Assembly (NCBI RefSeq): GCF_009730915.1
Contig: NC_052474.1
Span: 1,151,501-1,215,500 of the forward strand
Length of the DNA: 64,000 bases
Direction: 5' to 3'
Origin: Dioscorea cayenensis subsp. rotundata
Taxonomy: Eukaryota > Streptophyta > Magnoliopsida > Dioscoreales > Dioscoreaceae
Shown: positions 49,273 through 62,550 of the stretch, in pieces
Numbering within the stretch: position 1 is the first letter of the stretch
Layout: every line of letters begins with the position of its first letter
Made by a program: the position numbers and the translations under genes
The notes under the pieces: generated by a model
Database searches by the model: none
What the model was told of the DNA's origin: nothing
The model's input: only the letters and a program-made list of their open reading frames with translations

Positions 49273-49806
49273 CCGAGAATTGTTGCTGTTCTTGCATCGC
49301 TTCTCACCTTTACCCTAAGGCACTTGTGCCTCTTGTCAGGGATCTGTGGGAACAATGTTGTGTTTTTAGGTTATGTGAAAATTAGTGAATGGCTATCATG
49401 TTCACATTTTTTAAAACTATTACTAACTTTTTTGTGCGAACTGTAAGTTGAAGTAATTTGTTTGACATTGGTGGAATGTTAATGATTTCTAATGCAATGC
49501 TCATTCTTCAATGTTGCTGAATATTTTTATTGTATTTCCTTCTGATTTCTTGATTATTTTATCACAATGTGGTTGAACTGTGATAGAGAATGTTCCTATC
49601 TGAGGAAGCACAACTTTTATTCAGCTGACAGATTACGTAACCAAAGCATATCATGCACTACAGAGGACAATCACTGAGCCAGCATGCAGCTCTTTATTTC
49701 AGGTACTAAAGGCTTACCATCTGCTACTTATTTTTCGATTAAAACAAAAATAATTTATATGCGGGCATCTTCTTGTATGTTTTGTGGTAGATAATGGAGA
49801 AGGGTC

Positions 49807-50906
49807 TCAGGTGAGTTGGATGGTAGAGTCGTAGGAGACCCCCGCTTGCCAGGCACTGGGGACAACAGCTGTCAACTTGACCCAGTCCTGAGCACCATCA
49901 TCACTGGCAACCTGGAGTCGCATGTTCATTGGTCCCTTTGGAGGGTTTACAATGTCCCAAACTGCGCCATAAGCCCTCCTCATCCCTCGCCATTGTTTGC
50001 AGTCTTCCTGCACAACATGCATGCTCACTGTCAAGTTCTATCGGTAAGATTATACTCTCTTTTACTCTTTCTGAGTCTACTGTTTCTTACCTGCCATAAC
50101 TCGACACCCATTATATCTTTCTGGCCTGCTTGGTAGAGGATTACAAGGGCCAAGTAGTCAGGGTATCGGCTGTTCTCTGTCACCTTGATGTTCAGATTGT
50201 TCCCTGGATACTGACATGGTATCCTGCATCCAGAATCTATATACAATCACACATGCATAGATCCCTGTTTGGTATAGAGGCAGGTAGAGACTGTAGTGTC
50301 TATATCTATCTAATTATATATATATATATTTATATATATATATAGTATATATATATAACCTTCTGTATTCAACATCGATGGTGCCATATGCCATGAGCTG
50401 GGCGGCCATGTTGGGATTGGCAAGCTTTACGAAACCACGAGCGCTGAGGATGAAATCAGTGTTGTCGCCTTCTCCATGGTCTGTGACCACAATCCTAACA
50501 CCATAGTCATTGCACAGCTGAGGACATCTGCACCTCACCTGGTAACATGCTCCACACCCACTGCCATTCCTGTACAATCTTGATACAGCACCCACGTCTC
50601 CGCCATTGATGTTTCTCCCAAAGTCTCCATACCCACAAGCTCCACCTGCATTTCCATTCACCAAACTGTGAGTAATTACTTACTTTTATTTGTTTCTCAA
50701 GTTGGTTGGTGTTCATATATGAATTTAATTCATTCTATAAGGTACACATATATGGATGGTTAGAGGGAATGAGATAGTATACTGGGAGTTCCAGAGCACT
50801 CTGGACTGCCGTAGAATGTTGCCCTTGATGTATAAATGTTTTGACAGGTGGAGAGTATGGGGAGGAACAGTATGACAGGAAGGAGAAAAATGACAAGTTT
50901 TGCCAT
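49807..50906 (-). CDS. EXLB1: Expansin-like B protein
   Basis: Four exons on the minus strand: 50906-50783, 50645-50360, 50223-50091, 50007-49807; 247 aa. Signal peptide MAKLVIFLLPVILFLPILST, then the family start ATFYGSPECSG and the double-psi beta-barrel domain with GACGYGDFGR, GSGCGACYQVRC and VVTDHGEGDNTDFILSARGF. The C-terminal grass-pollen-allergen domain runs from about IPCQYPGNNL to VSYDSTIQLT. The sequence is plainly the EXLB group (EDCKQWRGMRRAYGAVWD). Expansins loosen walls without hydrolysis; for EXLB the activity itself is not demonstrated, and these proteins lack the classic HFD motif. A TATAAAT box lies about 60 bp upstream (50966-50972). Intron 2 contains a TA-repeat. Confidence 0.94.
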
Positions 50907-50965
50907 TTTAGGTTGTCTGTGTATCTAGTGAAAGGCGCAATGACAATGCAGCAACACCTTGCTGA

Positions 50966-50972
50966 ATTTATA
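50966..50972 (-). promoter_or_regulatory. TATA box of the expansin-like B gene
   Basis: TATAAAT on the minus strand, 60 bp before the ATG. Confidence 0.55.
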
Positions 50973-53443
50973 GTAGCGATAGGAATGAACCACCTAACTT
51001 TTGCACTTTCGTTATTTTTTTCTCCCACTTTCCTATCTAGATGATCAAGTGTGGAGTTGGTGACATCCCGGTAATCACAGTAGTACTTTCTTGATAAACC
51101 GTGAGCCATCACTTGACTTTCAAACTTGGGAGCTAACATGTGTTTTTATGTCATTAAAACAAGGGATTGGTGGGTTGTGATTGAGATAGCCAATTTCTGG
51201 GGTGAAGGACACATGATGTATATTCTACACCTGGTTTTCCAATTACAAGTTCCAAGCTATGGTGTCATCTCTTTGGCTTAGTTTGAATTAGTTTAGTGAT
51301 GATTAACTGATCCTATAATTTAATTCAAGTTGACGTTGTTTTTGTTGTTGTTGTCAGTAGTGGTGGTAAATTGTGGTGTAAAGCTGTTCTTATCTGCTAT
51401 TCTTTGAAAGCCAATGTAAAAGAAGAAAGGAGTATGCACGTCTCTCTTTTTGTAGGGGTCTAGTAGCAAGCAGCCTCGGTTGGTTCAAGAGCACTGAGCA
51501 AAGGTCATGAGCAGCAATACTTAATTTGGGACCCATTGATCATTTAGAGGATAGACTAAGTAAGTGCTCTTTCTCAATCGCTCTTTCTTCGTAGCTTCAA
51601 CACCATGAGTGAAATTTCACAGTGAGCTCTGAATTTAATCATCCTTTACTGAAGTATTATTTTTGGAATTTCTGAACTTCTTGGATTTTCTTTTAAGTTC
51701 TGTTTCAAACCTGCCATGACTTGGTGTTTGTTTAGAGGACGTACAAACTGTTTGCCTATTGTTTTACATGAGAATATTCATAACGTTATTAATTTTTGGA
51801 GTTTCTGAGTTATATGATTTTGTTTGGTAGATATCTCAAACCTGTCATCTTTTTGGGGTTGGCTGGAAAGCACTGAACAAAGGCAAATGAGTAGGTATAC
51901 TTCAGTCAGGACCCATACAATAGATATTTGTGGAAATAAGGTATCAATTATAGGCATGATATTATTAGAATACAAGAGGGCCTCAAATGCGGTGCATTTA
52001 AAGATCATTAACATTTTATCCGGCCCCTCTATTTTATGTGTTCTTCTCTGCTGAAATGCCTTGCTTTTACACAACTTGTGTTAATTTTATAGTATCATGC
52101 TTAGGCGCCTATCTTTGGCTTTATTTGTTATCTTTTTCTCTTTTCTTTCTATTATGATTCACTGATGATTTAAGCAAGCACTTTCACTCACATACAGCAC
52201 CTACGGATCACCCCACCACTCTGGAACAACACCATAGTGTACACTTGTTTGCAAACATGACGCACACTTTCAATGTCTCTTCTTCCAAAGGCTTTCTGGA
52301 GCTTGGCATTATCACTTACTTGCAAGCCTTTGCATTCAATTTTGTTTGCAATTTTATAAAATAAGATTTTCCATCATTCTAGTACCATGAGGTGTCAAAG
52401 CAACACCTTTCCTTTTCTTTTTTTTTTTCTTTTGTCTTTTTGTGGAATATATAAGCTTTAATTTTACTCTATAAATCAGGTGATAAACAGCTTTTAGTGA
52501 TATTCAGATCATATATGAAGTAGAAAATCCAAATTTGAATTCAGTTACTGTGTTTGATCAGAGACGCAATTGAATTGTTGTATTTAGACAAGGGAGATTT
52601 CGTTGTCCAAAAATTTTATTCTAGACATATTGATGAATTTTTTGTTCATTTGGAATTTTTTAATTAAGATATAATGTAGTCATTATATGATAAATATTCT
52701 TTTTAAAATATAAACTTTTATAGATTAAAATTTAAAATTATAGACAATTTGTATTTGTGTATTTTGTGTATGTATCTTTATTGAGGTGTTAAATGAGTAG
52801 AAGGGTATATATACAAAAATCAAAAAGCTTTTGATATGCAAATTTTATTAATTTTTCTAAATGAGATTTTTTTTTTCACTTTGTAAGATTATCATTAAAT
52901 TATAAAAACTTCCTTTGATTAAGCAAAATCTTCATGCGTGCCAAAAACATCCATTAGGAAAAATCTACCTCTTTGAGTAAGGCTTCGAATATTTCACTTG
53001 GGCAAACCAATAGACAAAAGTGCAACCACCGTGACGGTAATTACAAAGCAATTACAAAGCACGTTGCTAAATATACACCAACAAGGGCGTTCAAAGTACG
53101 TTCTCTATATGCTAATAAACCCACAATGACTTACTGTAACAGTTTTTTAAACAACAGGGTAAAATACTTTGGAACCATTCCTCGATTTGAATTTAAAGAC
53201 GAATAGACGATATAACGACCACCTGAAATTTATGATAAAAAAAAAAATCAAGGATATTGTTCCTCTTCCTCCAGCACAAGCTATTTTATATGCTAGTGTG
53301 CTAAAATTAACTCCCAAAGGAGCAGTTCACAACAATAAAAATCAACCTTTTGATGACTATAATTTATATATCCCAGTGTACAAGGACAGGCTTGCTGCCT
53401 AGCTTTAATTTTACCAACCATGTGCATCATTCTGAGCAATATA
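50973..53443. other. Intergenic region between expansin-like B and CLPR4
   Basis: No supported gene. Two stretches of about 60 bp, at about 51480-51540 and 51855-51915, resemble each other ('gcactgarcaaaggy...', '...ggacccat'), an old local duplication upstream of the expansin gene. Open frames at 52973-53402 lack any recognisable domain. Confidence 0.45.
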
Positions 53444-54837
53444 TCAGGTGCTAATACCTGAACCTTGTGAAAGTTCGGCACTTTTAAGATCCAACATCAG
53501 AGCTTGATTTTCTTGGACAAGATCATTGCTCACAACCTGCAAAAGGGAGGGATGTAAGGGATTTTTATGCTATCAAGAAAATCTATATTACATTTTGCTA
53601 ATTACCCTATCAATAATGCCATATTCAACTGCTGCACTGGGACTGAAATATTTTGGCCATCTGATATCTTCCTCAATCTGTTCTGGAGGCTTTCCTGTGT
53701 GCTCGGACAAGATATTAACCTAATTGACAAGAGCAATTCAAATTAGACAATCAGGAATCCTTTGTTTGTAGGTTATAATTGAAAACGGACTTGTCCAGAT
53801 TTTTTCACTTGATATGAACATAAAAAAAACTACATATATTTCCTTGCAATGAAATGATATGCATTGTTACATATATAGAATTCTTTGCATTGTATAAGAC
53901 AATAGAAGTCATTGGAAGGCAGATTATAGACAAGGTTTTAAATGCATCTATCAACAGTTTTATTGGAGTAAAAGTCATGTGCAACTCAGTTAAAACATTT
54001 CTGTTGCATACTAACTTCTATGATATTTTCGAACTGGATTGATTATTGGAGTAAAATTCATGCGCAACTCAGCTAAAACCCCAATTGCAGAGGCAATCAA
54101 CATGTCTGTTATCACAACAGAAACAATTATGATATAGTCAAAGCTTGGGTTGAGTTTTACCATTTGTCCTTTAATACTGCTGAATTCTTCTCTTGCGAGA
54201 ACAACATCACTTACTTGGCCGTCAAATTTAGCAACTGGCTGCACAAAATGAAGCAATTCATATGCTATGAGTAAACCATGATACCTGATAAACTAACAAA
54301 CAGAAAAGAAATGGAAAAGAGAAGCAACATTTTATGACATCAGAGTTGCAGTAGCAGGGAGATGAAAATATTCGAGCAAATTATAGCATACTAGAAAAAG
54401 CCACAAGAATTACTTGCCTCTCTAATCATAATTGATGATGAGGGCAGAGCAGCACGGCATCCTCGGTCACCGGCAGCCAAAAGTAAGGCAGCTTCTCCCC
54501 AAGCTTTGCCAATGCACAATGTGCATATTGGTGCTTCAATGTATCTTTATTGTGAAACAAAAAACATAGGCTTAGACTAAAAAGTTTATCCATAACAATA
54601 GAATGCCTTTCGCCAGTGTTTCATTACACTCTACTGTGGTAAATATCTGGTAAATGCACGGAGCTGACCTCATAACATCATAAATTCCCAAAGCCTCCAA
54701 CTCATTGCCCAACTTTTCTCCATCCTAAAAGGAAGAACAAAATCATTCCAACTGCAATTTAAAAAGGAGTTTTGTTCTATTGTTGTATAGTTAATGAAAA
54801 ACCTACGTTTGCTAAAGCAAACACACATATGCTCGTG

Positions 54838-54869
<32 letters not shown>

Positions 54870-55862
54870 TTGGGAAGATGTCAAGCATCATGTATGAGAG
54901 AAACTGACTACATCAGAAAATCTTAAATATTCTATATATAGTTTCAGGTTTTTCTTTTTTCCAGTTACCATCCACCAACACACTGCATCATATTCATCAA
55001 TGCTCTAGATCAATCTCAGAAGAGAAGTGAAATACAAATAAGAACTTAAGGTATGAATAAGCAAAAAAAAAATATTGATCCATTGTATGGTTTTTAGGTG
55101 TAGGAATAAGCTAAAAACTAGGTGAGAGAAATATTAGTTTAATCCGGGATAAGGTCCTCTAATCCATAGAAAAGGGATTAAGCTAACCAAATTAACCAAA
55201 TGAATTACCCGACAATACAAAAGCAAATGCTTGAATTGCAAAAGATGAGAACAGTCCAGTTTTGATGCTCCAACTGACAAGTAACACTATGCATAGAGTA
55301 CAATTGATGAATAGAAAATCTAAGAACGAACAAATGAGATCAGTTTGAATAAGAAACATAAGAAGGAAATAAGGGGAGAAAAATCGAACCTTTAATGTGC
55401 CAGTGGAGTTAATATAAAAACTAATAGGCTTTTCATTATCTTCAGCTTGAAGGTAGAGAAGCTGCGCGACGATCAACTCCATGACGAGTGGAACGATAGG
55501 GGTCGCAAGGTACACCACCCGATTGCTATATAAATACGATGCCAAATCCGGAGGCTGCGGCCGCGAAAAGCTCCGTCTCGCATCGTCAATTTCCTGATGA
55601 TAACCCTAGCAATCAATAAACACAGACAGAGAAAAATCACAGAAGCGAATGAAAGGGATTCTCAGAGGAATACCACGGAGAGGTATCTCTGTCTTGAAGA
55701 CATGGCAGCGGTGCGGAGGCTAGGGCTGGAGACTTTCCTCCCATCGGTAAGGCTGCATCGCTGAGAAGTTCTCAAGGATAGAGAAAAAGGAGGGCTCTTT
55801 GTGGATCGCTGGAACGCTAGGGTTCCGGCGAGGAGCCGAGGCGAAGAGACGGCGACTTCCAT
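53444..55862 (-). CDS. CLPR4: ClpR4, non-catalytic subunit of the plastid Clp protease core
   Basis: Seven minus-strand exons: 55862-55674, 55593-55390, 54724-54669, 54544-54418, 54238-54161, 53719-53606, 53536-53444; 286 aa (Arabidopsis ClpR4 about 305). A transit peptide starting MEVAVSSPRLLAG leads to PPDLASYLYSNRVVYLATPI, YINSTGTLKDGEKLG, AICTLC-type strand and the segment GKAWGEAALLLAAG, where the catalytic Ser of ClpP is missing, as expected for a ClpR. The end is WPKYFSPSAAVEYGIIDRVV plus a short tail. ClpR4 is one ring subunit of the ClpPR complex essential for chloroplast biogenesis. The N-terminal match (MEVA, PPDLASYL) favours R4 over R1-R3. The fourth intron uses a GC donor (54417-54416). 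Confidence 0.92.
54837..54866. repeat. (AC)n microsatellite in CLPR4 intron 2
   Basis: About 15 AC dinucleotides between exons 2 and 3. Confidence 0.9.
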
Positions 55863-56095
55863 CGAGCTTGGTGATCGTCTCAACGGAGAAGAGTTCGTGA
55901 TATAGATTAGGGTTTTTTTCAAATACACCCTCATAACTTCCCATATTTATAATATAAGTCGCTTACGTTCAGGGGTTTTTTCAAAATTATAATTGCCTCG
56001 AGATCGGCTCTCTATTGTCATGATGAACGACTTTGATCTAATCCATCAGAACAAAGCTCGATAGAGAGAGAGAGAGAGAGAGAGAGAGGAAGGGG
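55863..56095. promoter_or_regulatory. Shared (bidirectional) promoter of CLPR4 and USB1
   Basis: The two start codons face away from each other across 233 bp. The stretch includes a GA run (about 56062-56088) in the USB1 leader. No TATA box is obvious on either side. Both genes are probably constitutively expressed. Confidence 0.6.
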
Positions 56096-57772
56096 ATGGA
56101 GGCGCTGAGGGCCACCTATGGCTCCGAATCCTCCGACGACGGCGACGATGACGGTGAGATTCCGATCAACAGAGTAGAGTGTATGAAGGTTTCTTCTCTC
56201 CCACCGCCTCCTAGTGATCTCCTTAAAGCTCCGAACTTCAGTGGTGAGTAGCTATCGTCTTTCTCTGATGATTTTGATTTTAATTTTTCTTTGATTTCAT
56301 TGCTATGTTATGCTTAGATCTTGCTGCAGCCTCGAGAACCGGTAGAATTCGAAGCTTCCCACATATTGAAGGGAACTATGCTCTTCATGTTTACATTCCA
56401 GGTTGCCACTTTTCTTCCCCCTAATTTGATTCTCTGTTTATGTTTCTCAATTGGAGGATTATTCGAAAGTTGTTCCCTTTCTATGATTTGTTGGTTGCTT
56501 TATATGTTGAATTGTTGAGTGTTAATTGTCTTAATTCATTCTGATTTGATGGATGGCAATTGTAATTTGTATTTCATTGTTTATCTTTGATTGTAGTTCT
56601 TATACCACCTACAGTGAGGGAAAAACTGATGATTTATGTGAAAAGACTTGCTTCTGTTGTGCCTAGTCTTTATGTGGTTGATGCTGATATCCCTCTTAGT
56701 GAACTGAGCAAAGATGATGAAAATTTTGAAAATGTTTTGTTGGGGAGGGAATTCCACATTAGTTTGGGAAGAACTGTTCCAATTCAAGTGCATCAGATCG
56801 ACTCCATTGTGGCAATGCTTCGTCAGAAGTTTGTATCTCAGAGAAGGTCTCATGGTTTACTATATATTTCATTCTTCAAGTTATTTACATGATGAACTTT
56901 ATAATTTTAGGATTATCGATGCAATAGCATGATCTTTTTGTTCTTGTGGAGAGCAGGTATTTTATAGAGTTAAGCAAGTGGGATGTATTTGTCAATGATG
57001 AGCAGACACGGTCCTTTTTATCTTTGGAAGTTTTGGGAAGGGGTCTTTCAGAGGTAAGTCTATAAATTTTAATGAAATAATACCATTGTTGCATTGATAT
57101 ATTGTTTGTGTGCTTGTGAAACTCTAATGAATTTTTATTATTATCTACATAAATATATCGCAGGCTGCAATTCTTTCATGTATGTGAATTTCATGGCATG
57201 TGCTTAAACTGTGATTCTTATTTGGTGATGACACTGAAACAATCAGTAATCCATTTGTTGGCTTATCGAACACATGCTTTCATATGATGAAGCGGATGGG
57301 ATCGTTCTTATGAAAATTCTAGTTGATTTTATTGCTGAAACCGATCAAGCTTTTACATCTTGAAAAGAACTTACCCTTGTTGGCCTAATCTTTATTTAAT
57401 GTTCTGCAGATTAGAAAACAAATTAATCTGGTTGATTATGTATATAAACTCCATGGTCTTCCTGAATTCTACAAGGTTCGGCTTTGAAGTTTCTCTTATG
57501 ATCATCACTTTTTTTTATATAGTTTTATTTTGATGATGAATATTTCGTGTTTTGAATTGTTCCGTCAATTATTGCAGAATCCACGGCCCCACATATCATT
57601 GTTATGGGCACTGGGAAATATTAGTGAGAAGCTCAAGAAAAATGTCGAAGAGCTGGATACATCCCGGAACAATGCAAGAAACTCAGGACCTATATTTTTC
57701 TGCAAGTTCAATAGCATTGAATGTAAAATTGGAAAGAAGTCTTACACTATCTGTAAGAGTCTTGATGGATGA
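56096..57772 (+). CDS. USB1: U6 snRNA phosphodiesterase USB1 (2H phosphoesterase)
   Basis: Six exons: 56096-56243, 56318-56401, 56597-56846, 56957-57053, 57410-57475, 57578-57772; 279 aa. An acidic, low-complexity start (MEALRATYGSESSDDGDDDG) is followed by GRIRSFPHIEGNYALHVYIP and the two catalytic H-x-S motifs of the 2H family: HIS at 131-133 (REFHISLGRT) and HIS at 220-222 (RPHISLLWALG). USB1 trims the oligo(U) tail of U6 snRNA in the nucleus and leaves a cyclic-phosphate-type end, stabilising U6 for the spliceosome. All phases close, and length fits the family (about 265-290). It is divergently transcribed from CLPR4. Confidence 0.93.
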
Positions 57773-58653
57773 TTTTCTATTGTAATGTTGGACTGAATGA
57801 TCTCAAACAGGCTGACTAAAACCTGAGCGCATGGTAGTTATTTATACACTATTACACTGTAAATATCTTCCTTATGAATGTTCATGCAATAATTATGGAA
57901 TTAAGAGCAACCGTGTGGACTTTGTTTGAGAATGATTAAGTTTATTTTAAAGACAGAAACAGGCATTGTGGGTATCTACCATAAAGGTTGCAGAGATCAA
58001 GTTTCAGTATTTAGTTTTTTCCCCTTTTTCAGTTAAATTCTTTGATGGTTTTTTTTTCCTTGTTCTTAATTTTCTTAATTATCTCTGCATTAACTGAAGG
58101 TCCCAAGAAAAAAAAAATACAGATGATTTAAGTTTTTAGCAATATTATAAATTGCCTCCTTGGCTTGTTTAAAAACGGATTTTTTTAATGTTTTTTAATT
58201 ACTTTTATTATTGTTATTATTATTATTATTATTTTTTGGGTGTTCTGCGCACTAAATTCAAGTGAAAGAGACCAAAACACAAGTAGCCAGGCAGCAAATC
58301 ACAAGGAACAAACTGAAATTTCAGTTCCACAAGGAAAAGAATCACAACTAGACTGAAAATGAATAAATGGTGCAATTTAATGTCACATTTCTTTGGATAT
58401 TCACATACAAACAATGCAGTTGCTGCAACACATGTTTATGATTATTTCCTGTTAATTAATTATAGTAACTGGCCTGTAAAACAACTGTGTCAAGCAAGCA
58501 GTTCATGCTCAACCTAAATGATTATTAGAAGTTTCAAAAATGGACCAGTGGCACCCCTAAAAACTGGAGCAAGGTTTTTTCTGGTACAAAATAGAATGCG
58601 AGTATGCAAAAGTTATCAGAAGCAGGCAGTCCACACGAAAATAAGTTAGATGG
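57773..58653. other. Convergent 3' regions of USB1 and the TMEM135-like gene
   Basis: 3' untranslated sequence on both sides, with an ATT run at about 58207-58233. No further gene. Confidence 0.5.
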
Positions 58654-61600
58654 CTAAAGTCCGGGGATTGATTCAAGATTGTATTCCACTGATGTTGAGG
58701 GTGAAGAATCTTCGTTGTTGTCTTCTGTTTCTTGGAGGGGTTGGTTTTCGATAGAGCCAAGATTGTGCAGATAGGAGTAGGATGAATTCCGATGATTAGA
58801 CGTTGTACTTGGATTGGTTATTCTGCTAGCAAGGAATCTGCGAATGAGGCCCCTGAGAAATGGAGCCATGGTATCTGGTTCATGCTCTAAGTAGTACATG
58901 ATTCCTCCCATGCATAAGCAAAAGAGAGGCACCTGCCATGATAACCAGCAAAAGATGATTTATTTTTTCATATTGCTGAGCAAACTAAGATCATTTACAC
59001 AAAATATAAACAAGCAATATTAAATGTATGGTTTACACTTTGAGAAATTTAAACACCGATCGAGGCAGTACTTTCCTTCTCATAGTGAGAATCACGCACA
59101 AGATCAAGTAAACTAGCAGTTTTTGATAAAGCATATGACATGGCATGGTCAGATATCCCCCCACCCTAAAACTTAATAAGTAATAACTAAAGATCCTTGA
59201 AATGATTCCAGTTTTCAATTTTGCCAATATTAACTTATATGGTTCATGAACAAGTCAGAGCATGACCTGAAAAAAAAAAGTTTTTAGTTAAATTTACTAA
59301 GACCATTAAACAAAGTCAGCTGTGTCATTTGTCCTTGTAATGTTTGCTTGTGAGCATGCTTGTTATTGTGGAGGAATGCCAGTGTGTTACACATGATGTT
59401 ATGAAATTTAAATAAAAATATCACATGCGTTATAAAACTTTGTTAGTTTTCTTGTACCTAGCTTAGGTCCTTACACCTATACAAACAAGAAGGTATAGAT
59501 AATAATCTTTTGAACCTGTCAAAAATTTTTTTTAAAAAGAATATTCCTCCTATTAAGTCAATCTGGAACAGCAATACTTAAATTCAACTATAAGCTCCAT
59601 ATGGCCAAATTTCAAACAAGATTAATATCAATATGGAAGGAAATTTCAACAAACTGATAACCACCTTGGAATAACCAGCTAACAACACTGTCAGTATGTA
59701 ATTTCATCTATTCATTAATACATTTAAATAGACACTCAATCAGAATGCAAGCCACAAAATGATTTTATGAAATTCAGTAACTAGCAATAGAAGACGAGGC
59801 AAACAGAAAAATCCATTCTTGAGTGGCAAAAGGTTGCGGACATATTGATACAAGGCCAATATTTCATCAAGTTGCAACAATAATAATGACCATTCATGGT
59901 GAGCCTGAATGAAAAGCAAAAGTAAAGGTCCCCACCAACCAAAACAGACAGCATCTTGAACAAACCCAATCTAACCAAGTTTAAATTTTTGGTTTAAATC
60001 AAGCATAGACCTTCAATCCATAGAATATAAGTTTCATCAAACAAATGCTGCTAATTTGATATGCAAAAAATAAGGCAAGGTAGAAGTCTAAGGTTTCATT
60101 TCCAGAAAAATCAAACAAGACAGCTGAAAATTGCTAGAGGATAAAATAAAAAAGCAAATCCGGAGCACTTCATACCTCAGCATTTTTAATATCTGGGAGT
60201 AGATGACGGTTAACCAAGATATACCACAAGGAATCTACTGCTCGAGGAAGAACATAAAGAGCTAACTCTCCTCTTCTGGCTTTCTTCTCCAGTAGTACTG
60301 AAAGAGCAGCTATCGCACCAGCAATCCAATATACAAGTTTATGGTCTTTGATTGCCACTTTACGGTGTAAGCATATACATCCCTAAGATCAAACACTTCT
60401 GTAAGTAAAAAGAAAGTAGCATACATAACAATTTGAAATCAAAGAAACTAGTACCTGGAAAATGCCTACAAAGGCAGACAAGAAAGTTGTCGAACGAACT
60501 GCACCCTGGACAGCTCGCCAACATGTCCGAGCAGGAAACTCTAAGAACTACAGATGATAAAAAAAAAAAAAAAAATGTCATAAGCATGAACTCAATGAAA
60601 TGGAAAAGAAATATTTTACTAACAGCTTGGTATAAAAGTAATTGAAGGTGTTAGAAAAACAGCACCAGGACAATCATGGAGCATGTAGAAGAAAGTGTTG
60701 AGGAAATTAAAAAACAATCCAGGATTTACTTTTGCCAGAGAAACAAATTGCCACACAATGAATGCACTTAATATCTGTAAATGGCACAGGAAAATTCATG
60801 AGCAATTAATTGGATTACCTTTTGAAGGTGGAGAACTACAAAGGGCACAAAAGTCAATGAGAAGTATAAAGGAAATGTTTTCCTAAATGTTTCTGATGCA
60901 GCAACCGAATTGTGTGCAACACACGAACTCGTTCCTGGATGGATTATTGAACAAGGAATGATAGGAGGATGCTCCACCAAATTTATAATTCCAGGCCCCT
61001 TGGTTTTAAAGAGATAAGCTGACAGAGACACAATGTCCACAGCAGAACCTCTGCAGCTGTCCCTTACGGCCTTGTATACAGGCTCTGCAACAGGTCCAGT
61101 TTTCTGGATAAAATCTTGATATGCTTTTGGCAAGCTCTCAGGTCGCATTACAAAGGCATACATCACCTGAAGGATATAGCAAGACGAATCAATCTGCCTA
61201 TTTAGAATGGTCCAAATAAACAAATAAAAGAATATGCATATAATTCCATGTATCATTATCTGAGCAAATATAATGGTCAATGAAGAAGCTTATTCATCAA
61301 GTCATATACATATGACACAACACAAGGTATGTGTATCAATGAAATCCGATTATCCCTTCTGTGCTGAAAAATAATTGCACTGATATAAGCATCATCAGTA
61401 TCACAGCAAAACTAAATCACCTGTGCACATGCCAATGAAAAGAGTAAAGAATCTCCATGTTTCCAATGACTCCCCCATAGATGAAACTTATTCTTCGACT
61501 TTGCTGAGTTATAAGCACACAGTAATGTAATGAATCAGTGATAAGAGCAACAAAAAAACATACGACCACATCTATATCCACCAAAAGAAATGACAAACTG

Positions 61601-62550
61601 CACCTGAGCCAGTCTAGCTAGGAGATACAAGGCAAGTGTACGCCTTCGACTTGAATCATCTAAAGCTAATATGGACAAGCCAGCTATTGAACCTGCTAAA
61701 ATTCTGCTCCATCATACCCTTCAACTAAGTCAAACATGGAAGAGGGATCATGCATTAATGAATTCTAGCAACACCGCAGAATTAATACTAACCACGCTAA
61801 CCAAAAAAATCACTCACTAAAAAATCCACATGCTTAAGAAACTATTTAAAGGGAAAATTCATCAAGATGCTGTTTTTCAAGAACTTACGCATTTAATGGT
61901 GTTTCTTTCTTCCGAAACTTTCTCAAGAAACATCTAATGGCATGATAAAATCCCGTGAAGCCACCAAATAGCAAACCAATACGGCATGCTTCTTCTCTCA
62001 CTATAAGATCCTTCTCCGAAACAAGTTGCTGTGCATTCAGAGTAAAAGGTTTGATCATCAAGTCGAACAAAAAGCACTAGATTAAAAAACAGAACAAAAG
62101 CTAATGTACAATTTACGTCTACGTCTTCTGCCGGTCAAGACTTTCCCACTTGAGGACAAAACGCTCTAAGATTCAAACCTTAACATAATCCAAAATCCAA
62201 ACTCAAACAACGAAGTGTTGAATACAAGAAGTAAAGGTATTGACCTTGAGATCAAGAATCGATGAGTAGGACTGCCGCCGGGCGAGCTTGAAAGCTCGAA
62301 GAAGAATTCCGATCCCAGCCCTAACTCCATAGGAGAGAAGGAAGGTCTGGCAGAGGTTGCCAATAGCATGGGCCACGCAAGACTCATCCGCATGGTCGCA
62401 CTCCGGGTACGCGTCGCTTCCATCCCGGTTCGCATGGTGCCGCTGCAACTCCTCGATCGCCTCCCGGAGCCGCTCTTCCGCCTCCCGGAGCCTCCTCTCC
62501 GCCGCTGCCCCGTCGCCGGAGGATGGCGGGATCGCCGAGAATGACGGCAT
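58654..62550 (-). CDS. TMEM135-like multipass membrane protein
   Basis: Eight minus-strand exons: 62550-62245, 62028-61889, 61703-61604, 61498-61421, 61166-60819, 60547-60455, 60382-60176, 58932-58654; 516 aa. The N-terminus is a charged coiled-coil-like stretch (AAERRLREAEERLREAIEEL), then CDHADESCVAHAIGNL, FGGFTGFYHAIRCFLR, AGSIAGLSILALDDSSRR, PLYFSLTFVPFVVLHLQK, KDHKLVYWIAGAIAALSVLL, and a Ser/Asn-rich tail. It matches plant proteins with the TMEM135 N-terminal domain. The animal relative acts at peroxisomes/mitochondria; the plant role is unknown. The exon 4 acceptor is odd: the residues CAYNSAK expected from relatives are encoded just upstream, but no AG precedes them, so the in-frame AG at 61500-61499 was used. 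Confidence 0.85.

Noticed and set aside
52973-53402. Open frames just left of CLPR4
   Set aside because: No domain or start context; probably 3' flank of CLPR4.
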